A stretch of DNA of 38,405 nucleotides from Planctomycetaceae bacterium (GTDB lineage: Bacteria > Planctomycetota > Planctomycetia > Gemmatales > Gemmataceae), in contig PNLP01000065.1 of assembly GCA_013823135.1 (NCBI GenBank), forward strand, positions 1 through 38,405. Reading direction: 5' to 3'. The notes beneath the pieces were generated by a model, which made no database searches, had not been told where the DNA came from, and saw only the letters and a program-made list of their open reading frames with translations. Every line of letters starts with the position of its first letter. Positions within the stretch are counted from its first letter, which is position 1. The position numbers and the translations under genes are program-made. This document shows, piece by piece, positions 24,216-30,276 of the stretch.

Positions 24216-24701
24216 ATGACGATAATTCGCAAATCGCTTGCAACTGACTGGTCGCACGTCTGGGAACTGTTCCGACTCGTGGCGGCGAGTGGGGATGTGT
24301 TCGCCTACGACGAGTCCACAACTCAAGAGGCCGCACGCAAGTTGTGGTTCGATCCGCCGGCGGTGTGCTACGTCGCGGAGGTGGATGGGCAGTTCTCGGG
24401 GACGTACTACGTTCGACCGAACGCGGCGGGGAGAGGGAATCACGTCGCAAACGCGGGCTACATGGTGTCGCCAACGTTTCGCGGGCGCGGGCTGGCACGC
24501 ACACTCTGCGAGCACTCGCTCGGCGTCGCGCGAGAACTCGGCTTCACCGCAATGCAGTTCAACTTCGTCGTGGCGTCGAACGTGGCGGCCGTGCGAACGT
24601 GGGAAACGTGCGGGTTCGCCGTCGTGGGTCGTGTGCCCGGCGCGTTCCGGCACGTGGAACTCGGGTTCGTGGATGCCCTCGTCATGTTCCGCACGCTGTG
24701 A
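24216..24701 (+). CDS. GNAT-family N-acetyltransferase
   Basis: 161 residues from the ATG at 24216 (MTIIRKSLATDWSHVWELFR); the frame is open 19 codons upstream, but the family starts here. The acetyl-CoA loop is SPTFRGRGLARTLCEHSLGV. NFVVASNVAAVRTWETCGFA VVGRV is the conserved C-terminal part (NxxAxxxxexxGF). It is similar to phosphinothricin/L-amino-acid acetyltransferases, but the substrate cannot be named. It is divergent from the kinase-LRR gene and converges with the dehydrogenase gene nine bases away. Confidence 0.85.
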   Translation: MTIIRKSLATDWSHVWELFRLVAASGDVFAYDESTTQEAARKLWFDPPAVCYVAEVDGQFSGTYYVRPNAAGRGNHVANAGYMVSPTFRGRGLARTLCEHSLGVARELGFTAMQFNFVVASNVAAVRTWETCGFAVVGRVPGAFRHVELGFVDALVMFRTL

Positions 24702-24710
24702 CAAACGCGA

Positions 24711-25661
24711 TCATGAGGGCACCACGCGGTGCGGCAGCGGCTTCTCCTCCAGGCCCGCGAACAGATTGACGAGTGACAATTCGGCCATCTTCCGGCGTGT
24801 CTCGACGGTCGCGCTTCCCAGGTGCGGTGTGATGATGACGTTGTCGAGTTTCAACAGCGGGTGATCGCGGGGCAACGGCTCGGGGTCGGTCACGTCCAGC
24901 GCGGCCGCGTGGAGTCGCTTCGCGGCGAGTGCCTCGGTGAGTGCCATCGCGTCGACCACCGCACCGCGGGCCACGTTCACGAGTGTTGCGGTCGGCTTCA
25001 TCTTGGCCAGTTCCTCGCGACCGATCAGCCCACGGGTTTCCGCGGTTAATGGCACGGTCAGCACGATATAGTCGGAGTGCGAGAGCAGTTCGTCGCGGGT
25101 GGCGTAGCGAGCACCGAGGGCGATCTCGGCTTCGTCGCTGCGGGTTCGGTTGTGGTACAGGATCGTCATGTCGAAGCCGCGTGCCCGCTTCGCGACCTGC
25201 CGACCGATCCGCCCCATGCCGAGGATGCCGATGGTCGCACCGTGGATTTCGCGACCGAGCATGTACGACGGGTCGAAGTGGAGGAAGTTCGGCCCGCGTG
25301 CGTAGCGATCACCCTCGACCACACGCCGACCAGCCGCCAGCATCAGCGAGAACGCGAGGTCAGCAGTCGCACCGTCGAGGCAACCGGGGGTGTTGCCGAC
25401 CGGGATGCCACGCTGTGCCGCGGCCCTCACGTCGATGTGATCGACCCCAACGCCGAAGTTGCTGATCACCTTCAATCCCGTGAAGCGATCGAGCAACGCG
25501 GCGTCAACCGTGGGGTGGCCGTAGGTGTAAATGGCGTCGATCCGTCCCGATGGCGATTCCCACGGCAAAAGTTCGACTCGGCCGGCAATGAGGTCGAGTA
25601 CCGTGTCCGAAACGGGAAGGTCGGCCAGAACGCGGGGCAGGGGAGTTGCGTCGGAATGCAT
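24711..25661 (-). CDS. D-isomer-specific 2-hydroxyacid dehydrogenase
   Basis: 316 residues from the ATG at 25661 (MHSDATPLPRVLADLPVSDT). The frame is open to 25898, but the added part contains the terminator region and no start context. The NAD fold has GILGMGRIGRQVAKRARGF. Catalytic residues are the Arg in NVARGAVVD, the Glu in DVTDPEPLP and the His in ITPHLGSAT. SNFGVGVDHIDVRAAAQRGI and NTPGCLDGATADLAFSLMLA are typical of glyoxylate/hydroxypyruvate reductases, so 2-ketoacid reduction with NAD(P)H is likely; the exact substrate is open. Confidence 0.9.
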   Translation of the reverse strand: MHSDATPLPRVLADLPVSDTVLDLIAGRVELLPWESPSGRIDAIYTYGHPTVDAALLDRFTGLKVISNFGVGVDHIDVRAAAQRGIPVGNTPGCLDGATADLAFSLMLAAGRRVVEGDRYARGPNFLHFDPSYMLGREIHGATIGILGMGRIGRQVAKRARGFDMTILYHNRTRSDEAEIALGARYATRDELLSHSDYIVLTVPLTAETRGLIGREELAKMKPTATLVNVARGAVVDAMALTEALAAKRLHAAALDVTDPEPLPRDHPLLKLDNVIITPHLGSATVETRRKMAELSLVNLFAGLEEKPLPHRVVPS

Positions 25662-25700
25662 GATGGCCAATCGGGATAGGGAAAAGCGCAGAAAGTGCGA

Positions 25701-25732
25701 TTGACAGACCGCACTCACCCGCACAGTATAGT
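25701..25732 (+). promoter_or_regulatory. Candidate promoter of a short leader or small RNA
   Basis: TTGACA (25701-25706) is a perfect -35. The -10 is either TATAGT (25727-25732, 20-base spacing) or AGTATA (25725-25730, 18 bases). It would start a transcript near 25,738, ending at the terminator 60-70 bases on. Confidence 0.4.
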
Positions 25733-25737
25733 GCCTG

Positions 25738-25806
25738 AATACGGCCTCTTCTCTGTTCCGGCCCCACCGTTCCAAGGCGCAAGCTGAAGAACGGTGGGGT
25801 TTTTTT
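25738..25806 (+). ncRNA. Possible small RNA or attenuator leader
   Basis: The roughly 70 bases between the promoter-like sequence and the T run contain almost only the terminator hairpin and a pyrimidine-rich start (CTCTTCTCTGTTCC). No peptide frame with a start is visible. It may be a short RNA of its own or the attenuated leader of the gene at 25849. I do not recognise a riboswitch class. Confidence 0.3.
25762..25806 (+). terminator. Intrinsic terminator, plus strand
   Basis: CCCCACCGTTC (25762-25772) pairs with GAACGGTGGGG (25789-25799), an 11-bp stem with a loop of 16 bases, followed directly by seven T. It is the strongest terminator in the window. No plus-strand gene ends upstream; the nearest gene downstream starts at 25849. 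Confidence 0.8.
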
Positions 25807-25848
25807 ACGGAACCGTTCGCCGACCTCCCTCGTGTCGGAGATTTCGCG

Positions 25849-26331
25849 ATGATTCCTCCCACATCGATCGTCGCTGCACTGGAAGCGGCCGGGTTCACGC
25901 ATCTGGTGTGGATTCCCGATAGTCACCTCGGAACGTGGGAACCGGCACTCGCGGCCTCGAAGCTGGCCCTGATCCGCGTGACCCGCGAAGGTGAAGCGGT
26001 GGCCGTGGCCGCGGGGTTGATGCTGGGTGGTGCGATGCCGCTGGTGGCGGTGCAGTGTACCGGCTTCTTCGAGGCTGGCGACGCGGTGCGGAATGTGGTT
26101 TACGACATGAAGTTGCCGTTGAAGATGATCGTGGGCGTGCGGAGCCTGCGTGCGAGCCGCGTGGGTAAGACGGGCGACAACTGCCCGCACTTCGCCGAGC
26201 GGTTGGTTGCGGCGTGGGAGTTGCCCCAAAGCGAATTCGACCCTGCGAGCGGCAGTGAGGCGGAGTTGGGCGCGGCGCTGCAAGGTCTCACCACGCGCGA
26301 TGGGGCGGGTGTGCTGTTGTGGGTGGAGTGA
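25849..26331 (+). CDS. Sulfopyruvate decarboxylase alpha-like, ThDP-binding (Pyr) domain protein
   Basis: 160 residues, ATG start (MIPPTSIVAALEAAGFTHLV), GGAG 10-12 bases upstream. It matches the small alpha subunit of ThDP-dependent 2-ketoacid decarboxylases such as ComD: WIPDSHLGTWEPAL, VTREGEAVAVAAGLMLGG with the Glu that activates ThDP, VQCTGFFEAGDAVRNVVYDM and LPLKMIVGVRSL. The partner beta subunit with the diphosphate-binding domain is not in the window, so it must be encoded elsewhere or the protein acts differently. It stands alone between the plus-strand leader terminator and a large intergenic palindrome. Substrate (sulfopyruvate, phosphonopyruvate or another) unresolved. Confidence 0.8.
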   Translation: MIPPTSIVAALEAAGFTHLVWIPDSHLGTWEPALAASKLALIRVTREGEAVAVAAGLMLGGAMPLVAVQCTGFFEAGDAVRNVVYDMKLPLKMIVGVRSLRASRVGKTGDNCPHFAERLVAAWELPQSEFDPASGSEAELGAALQGLTTRDGAGVLLWVE

Positions 26332-26339
26332 TACGGAGT

Positions 26340-26408
26340 TTAGCGTCCGCCCCAGCGGGGCGGCGCATTCGAGATGCAAACGCGCCGCCCCGCTGGGGCG
26401 GACGCTAA
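26340..26408. repeat. 27-bp perfect inverted repeat
   Basis: Arms 26340-26366 (TTAGCGTCCGCCCCAGCGGG and so on) and 26382-26408 are exact reverse complements, with a 15-base spacer. It lies between the convergent ends of the ComD-like gene and the redoxin/Cu-monooxygenase gene. TTAGCG...CGCTAA ends are shared with other palindromes in the window. It can act as a terminator hairpin in both directions. Confidence 0.9.
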
Positions 26409-26421
26409 CCGACGCGATTGT

Positions 26422-28257
26422 TCACTTCCGATCGATCACGTATTCGACGTACCCGAGGTGCATCTCCTCGTAAGTCTGCTGACCCCAGCGCACGGGTTTC
26501 TTCGAGTCGGGGTTCGCGGGGTTCTTGTCGCTGTTGTCGTACCACGCGGTGTAGGTTAGCGAACTGCCGCGAGGGGCCGTCACGGGGTCGGCAAACCGAT
26601 ACTGCAACTGCCAGTTGAAGTCGTAGTGCGGCACATCCAGCATTGTCGCGGTCTTTCCCTCGGGAGTCTTGATCTCGAACTTGGCCGCCTTCCCGCGAAC
26701 GTGGGCGTGCGGGAACAGTGCCAGCACTTTCGCGTCGAACGGCACCGGAATCTTCGCTTCGACGCGGTAGTTGCCGTCGCCAGCCGGGATTTCGAAGCGA
26801 TGGTTCGAGATCCCCGCGACCTGCACCTCGTGCCGCGGCGCTTGCTTGGTGAACACCATGCCGATCTTCGTCTGGTCGGTCGTCGCTTTGCCGTTCGGGG
26901 TGTAGTGCATCTGGAAGTACAGCGTTGCGCCCTTGGGCAGTTTCTTGGCGTAGCCATCGGGATAGATCAGCGAGTTGTTCCCCGGCACATACACCGCGAA
27001 GAACCCGGCTGCCTCGCCCGCGCTGAGCCGAGCGCCCTTGGCCACCGCGAACACGAGCACATGGTGCGTCACTTCGCGGGCAGTTGGTTGCACTTCGAGA
27101 GCCTGCACCCAGCGGTCTTCCTCGAAGTTGGTTTCGACCCGGATTGTCTGGTATCCCATGACCCCTTCGGCCTTGATTGCGACCGGCTTGGGGAGTTGGA
27201 ACACGGTATCGGGTTTGCCGATGAGCCAGCCCGATTCGTACTTGCGGGGCAGGGGTGCGTCGGCCGCGTCGCCCTTCTTCATGTCGCCGGAAAGGAACGC
27301 GAGCAGGTCTTTCTTGTCGGCGTCGGTCAGGCTGCGGTCGTTGGCGAACGGCGAGTGTTCGGTCTTGGCGTGAACCGCGAACCACGGCGGCATGGTGCCG
27401 GTATCCACGACCTTCTTGATGGCACCCTTGTGCGCGACCACATCATCGTAAGTATCGAGCGAGAACGGCCCGACGCCACCGGCACGGTGGCACTCGACGC
27501 AGTTCGCCTGCACGATCCGCTCAATTCGAGCGTGATACGTGAGTGCGACCGGCGTGGCCTTGCCCGCGTCGGGTTCGAGCGCACAACCTGGGGCCGTGGT
27601 CGCCGCGACGGTGGGGGTCTTGCCCGTGAGGGCATCATCAAGCGAGACTGAAAGGTACTTATTGCGTGGGGCATCGAGCGAGTAACCGAGCCCGTACTGA
27701 TCGTCGATGGCCCCGCGATACACAACCGTGCGAGCGGCATCGAGCACGATCACTTCCGTGGTCGAGGTTGCATTCAACGCGGCCGTCAGTTTGCCGCTGG
27801 TGTCGTGAACGTAGCGCCCGGTGAACGCGGAGCCATCGGGTTTGTCGGTCGCGGTGGGGTTCACGAACAGGAACGCGACACCCTTGCTCGCGTATTCCTT
27901 CTCCAGCCGTGCGAGAACCGGCGTGTACTTCTTGCAGAGCGGGCACGTTGTGTTGGTGAACGCGACCACGGTGAACTTCGCGCTCTTGAAGTCGGACAAC
28001 TTGCCGGCCTTGCCGGCGAGGTCGGTGAACGCGACATCGGGGATGAGCCTGCCCACGCCGGCCTCGGCAGCACGCAGCACACGCGGGGCGTTCTTCACGG
28101 GATCGGCCTTGGCGACTGGAGTCGGTTCAGGCTTCTTGGTGTCGGGCTCGGTGGTCCCCTTACCGGAACCATCGCGGAACGGGTTCTTCTTGATGACGGG
28201 TTCCTGTGCGATGGCGATTCCAACAACGAACGTGAAGGCGAGCGCAATCAATCGCAT
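26422..28257 (-). CDS. Redoxin / cytochrome c / copper monooxygenase fusion protein
   Basis: 611 residues from the ATG at 28257; MRLIALAFTFVVGIAIAQ is a signal peptide, so the protein is exported. Residues 70-210 form a thioredoxin-like redoxin domain with C105-x2-C108 (NTTCPLCKKY). Residues 240-340 are cytochrome c-like with C253-x2-C256-H257 (CVECHRAGGVGPFSLDTYDD) and a Met near 289 as axial candidate. From about 370 comes an ascorbate-type copper monooxygenase fold: THHVLVF (H398, H399), YFQMHYTP, FPHAHVRG. Such fusions occur in planctomycetes and other bacteria with many outer-membrane oxidoreductases. The substrate is unknown; electron flow from haem to copper is a reasonable inference. 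Confidence 0.9.
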   Translation of the reverse strand: MRLIALAFTFVVGIAIAQEPVIKKNPFRDGSGKGTTEPDTKKPEPTPVAKADPVKNAPRVLRAAEAGVGRLIPDVAFTDLAGKAGKLSDFKSAKFTVVAFTNTTCPLCKKYTPVLARLEKEYASKGVAFLFVNPTATDKPDGSAFTGRYVHDTSGKLTAALNATSTTEVIVLDAARTVVYRGAIDDQYGLGYSLDAPRNKYLSVSLDDALTGKTPTVAATTAPGCALEPDAGKATPVALTYHARIERIVQANCVECHRAGGVGPFSLDTYDDVVAHKGAIKKVVDTGTMPPWFAVHAKTEHSPFANDRSLTDADKKDLLAFLSGDMKKGDAADAPLPRKYESGWLIGKPDTVFQLPKPVAIKAEGVMGYQTIRVETNFEEDRWVQALEVQPTAREVTHHVLVFAVAKGARLSAGEAAGFFAVYVPGNNSLIYPDGYAKKLPKGATLYFQMHYTPNGKATTDQTKIGMVFTKQAPRHEVQVAGISNHRFEIPAGDGNYRVEAKIPVPFDAKVLALFPHAHVRGKAAKFEIKTPEGKTATMLDVPHYDFNWQLQYRFADPVTAPRGSSLTYTAWYDNSDKNPANPDSKKPVRWGQQTYEEMHLGYVEYVIDRK

Positions 28258-28327
28258 GGGTCGGGTTCCGTGAACGAAGAGGCGAGTTGTCAGATGATAC
28301 CCGCGGGGTGACACAACAGTTTCACGT

Positions 28328-28382
28328 TTAGCGGTCGCCGCAACGCGGCGACCACCCGCCGCCCCGTTGGGGCGGCCACTAA
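28328..28382. repeat. GC-rich double hairpin
   Basis: TTAG...CTAA ends enclose two hairpins: GGTCGCCGC-AAC-GCGGCGACC and CCGCCCC-GTT-GGGGCGG. It lies between the DUF1501 stop and the start of the redoxin/Cu-monooxygenase gene, both on the minus strand. It is related in ends and core to the palindromes at 17,466 and 26,340. Confidence 0.75.
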
Positions 28383-28393
28383 CCGAGCATTCC

Positions 28394-29881
28394 TCATGCC
28401 ACGATTTCCTTGACGACGTTCCCCTTGGTGTCGGTCAGGCGCATCTCGCGGCCGGCGTGCTTGTACACGAGTTTCTCGTGATCAAAGCCCAGCAGGTGCA
28501 GCACGGTTGCGTGCCAGTCGTGGACGTGCGTCTTGCCCTCGACCGCCTCGAAGCCGTAGTCGTCGGTCTTGCCGTGCGCGAACCCACCCTTCACGCCGCC
28601 GCCAGCCATCCACATCGTGTACCCCTTCGCGTTGTGGTCGCGACCGTCGCCCTGACCCGAGGGCGTGCGACCGAACTCGCCACCCCAGATCACGAGCGTG
28701 TCCTTCAGCATGTCCTTCTGCTTCAGGTCCGCGAGCAACCCCGCGATGGGCTTGTCGATCGCGGTGCAACTGTTCGTGAGCGCATCCTTAAGGTTGCGGT
28801 GGTGGTCCCAGCCCGGCATCGTGACTTCCACGAACCGCACGCCGGCTTCGACGAGTCGGCGGGCGAGCAGGCACTGCTGACCGAAGCCACCTGCGCCACC
28901 GCCACGCGGACCGAACCCACCCGGACCGGGGCGCCCGCCGCCGGCACCGCCCTCGATGCCGTAGAGCTTGAGGGTCGCGGCCGTCTCGTTGCTGGTGTCG
29001 AGGAGTTTCGGCAACTCGCCCTGCATTCGGAACGCCAGCTCATACGACGAGATCAATCCCTCGATCTCCGGATTCGTGCCGACCGCTTCGAGTGCGTTTT
29101 GATTCAGCGATTGCACGAAATCGAGTTGTTCGCGCTGGGCGTTCAGTGTCAGTTTCGGGTTCTTGAGGTTGCTCACCTGCTGACCACCACCCGGTCCCCC
29201 GCCTCCGGGGCCGAACCCACTGCGTCCAATCTTCGTTCCCTGATACATCGCGGGGAGGAACGACGCGCCGTAGTTCACCGGACCGCCGTTGTTCTGCGGC
29301 GGGCTCAGCGTGATGAACCCTGGCAGGTTCGCGTTCTCGGTGCCGAGGCCATAGAGCACCCACGCCCCGAAGCTCGGCCGCGGCGACTGGAAGATGCCGC
29401 AGTGCATCTGGATGAACGCTTGCGGGTGGTTCGGCAAGTCGGTGTGCATGCCGTTGAGCAGGCACAGCTTGTCGGCGTGTTTCGACACCTCCGGGAACAG
29501 TTCGCTGATCCAGAGACCGCTGTCGCCGCGCTTCTCGAACTTGAAGGGCGAACCCATGAGCTTGCCGCCGCCGAACACGCCACGCCGTGCGGGTGCGGCC
29601 TTGCCGTCGTCGGCGGTGAGCTTGGGCTTGTAGTCGAAGGTATCGACGTGGCTCGGCGCCCCTTCCATGCAGAGGAAGATGACGCGCTTGGCCTTTGCGG
29701 GGAAGTGCGGCTTCTTGGGCGACAGCGGGTTGGTGTTCTCCGTCGCGGCGGCACGGGCGGCCTGCTCCTGGGCCATCGCCGCGAAGGCGAGGTAACCGAA
29801 TCCGGACGAAGTGGACTGGAGCAGCTGCCGACGGTTCACTTGGAAGGATGAAGGACGAAGGATGAAGGATGAATCAGACAT
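28394..29881 (-). CDS. DUF1501 protein (sulfatase-like fold)
   Basis: 495 residues as read. It belongs to the DUF1501 group abundant in planctomycetes: a twin-Arg-type leader (NRRQLLQSTSSGFGYLAFAA), FLCMEGAPSHVDTFDYKPKL, LLNGMHTDLPNHPQAFIQMH, LVIWGGEFGRTPSGQGDGRD HN and VHDWHATVLHLLGFDHEKLV. His/Asp residues in the last motifs suggest a metal-binding alkaline-phosphatase-type site; the reaction is not established. Gly-rich inserts occur near 225-240 and 320-340. It normally partners a DUF1549/DUF1553 protein, here upstream. The first 14 residues (MSDSSFILRPSSFQ) are encoded by the 7-bp repeat array and are foreign; the native start was probably next to NRRQLL. Confidence 0.9.
   Translation of the reverse strand: MSDSSFILRPSSFQVNRRQLLQSTSSGFGYLAFAAMAQEQAARAAATENTNPLSPKKPHFPAKAKRVIFLCMEGAPSHVDTFDYKPKLTADDGKAAPARRGVFGGGKLMGSPFKFEKRGDSGLWISELFPEVSKHADKLCLLNGMHTDLPNHPQAFIQMHCGIFQSPRPSFGAWVLYGLGTENANLPGFITLSPPQNNGGPVNYGASFLPAMYQGTKIGRSGFGPGGGGPGGGQQVSNLKNPKLTLNAQREQLDFVQSLNQNALEAVGTNPEIEGLISSYELAFRMQGELPKLLDTSNETAATLKLYGIEGGAGGGRPGPGGFGPRGGGAGGFGQQCLLARRLVEAGVRFVEVTMPGWDHHRNLKDALTNSCTAIDKPIAGLLADLKQKDMLKDTLVIWGGEFGRTPSGQGDGRDHNAKGYTMWMAGGGVKGGFAHGKTDDYGFEAVEGKTHVHDWHATVLHLLGFDHEKLVYKHAGREMRLTDTKGNVVKEIVA
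29844..29873 (-). repeat. 7-bp repeat array, inner left flank of the four-helix-bundle cassette
   Basis: Four tandem units AAGGATG, AAGGACG, AAGGATG, AAGGATG (29844-29871) plus AA. On the minus strand they code for the extra N-terminal residues of DUF1501. The array is the inverted counterpart of the one at 30240-30276. Confidence 0.9.
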
Positions 29882-30251
29882 GTTTTCTCGCTTTCACGTT
29901 TTTGACACAGGTTGTGAGAATCGCGGTCAGTTCGTCGCATTCCCGCATCAAGTCGGCTAACAAATTCGCGGGAACGACATCACCCTCGGCAAGTAACTCA
30001 AACCAGTACGAGGTTTCTTCCAGTTCTTGCAGCGCTCCGCTCCACTTACTAATGATCTCCGCATCGGATCTACTGCGAACTCCTTCGCGGTATTGAGCAC
30101 CGACAGAGGTTCCTGAACGCAGGACTTGCTTCCCAAGAACTCGCGCAACTTCCGTTGTTGGTAACGCGGAATACAGCCGAATGACTCGTAGAGCGAACCG
30201 TTTCGTTCGCTGTTTCAGATCTTCGGGTGGCTTCTTGTTTTCATCCTTCAT
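29874..30251 (-). CDS. Four-helix-bundle protein of the S23/IVP (Avd-like) family
   Basis: 125 residues. The ATG (30249-30251) lies within the repeat array, whose units encode MKDEN. It matches the four-helix-bundle family known from 23S rRNA intervening sequences and from the Avd accessory protein of diversity-generating retroelements: TKRFALRVIRLYSAL, LGKQVLRSGTSVGAQYREGV, KWSGALQELEETSYWFELLA, LLADLMRECDELTAILTTCV. Members form pentameric barrels and bind nucleic acid. No reverse transcriptase or template repeat is in the window. Its 3' end overlaps the DUF1501 start by eight bases. It separates two genes that are normally adjacent. Confidence 0.85.
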   Translation of the reverse strand: MKDENKKPPEDLKQRTKRFALRVIRLYSALPTTEVARVLGKQVLRSGTSVGAQYREGVRSRSDAEIISKWSGALQELEETSYWFELLAEGDVVPANLLADLMRECDELTAILTTCVKNVKARKHV

Positions 30252-30276
30252 CCTTCATCCTTCATCCTTCATCCTT
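30240..30276 (+). repeat. 7-bp repeat array, right flank of the four-helix-bundle cassette
   Basis: Five perfect tandem TTCATCC units (30240-30274) followed by TT. The minus-strand reading, GGATGAA, provides the start codon and first codons of the four-helix-bundle gene. The array touches the DUF1553 stop. Confidence 0.95.

Larger units (their letters stand above)
29844..30276 (-). mobile_element. Candidate inserted cassette: four-helix-bundle gene with inverted repeat arrays
   Basis: A 433-bp unit made of one gene framed by inverted 7-bp arrays. Its right edge abuts the DUF1553 stop codon (complement of tta at 30275-30277) and its left edge lies inside the first codons of DUF1501. No transposase is encoded, so any movement would need a helper in trans. 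Mobility is inferred from structure alone. Confidence 0.45.

Noticed and set aside
26340..26408. CRISPR-like repeat
   Set aside because: A single inverted repeat, not an array of direct repeats with spacers; no cas genes in the window.
26626..27651. 341-codon plus-strand frame opposite the redoxin/Cu-monooxygenase gene
   Set aside because: Antisense shadow; no motif, and the minus strand shows three full domains.
28367..29851. 494-codon plus-strand frame opposite DUF1501
   Set aside because: Antisense shadow without motifs.
29844..30276. Diversity-generating retroelement around the Avd-like gene
   Set aside because: No reverse transcriptase, no template/variable repeat pair with adenine substitutions in the surrounding 10 kb.
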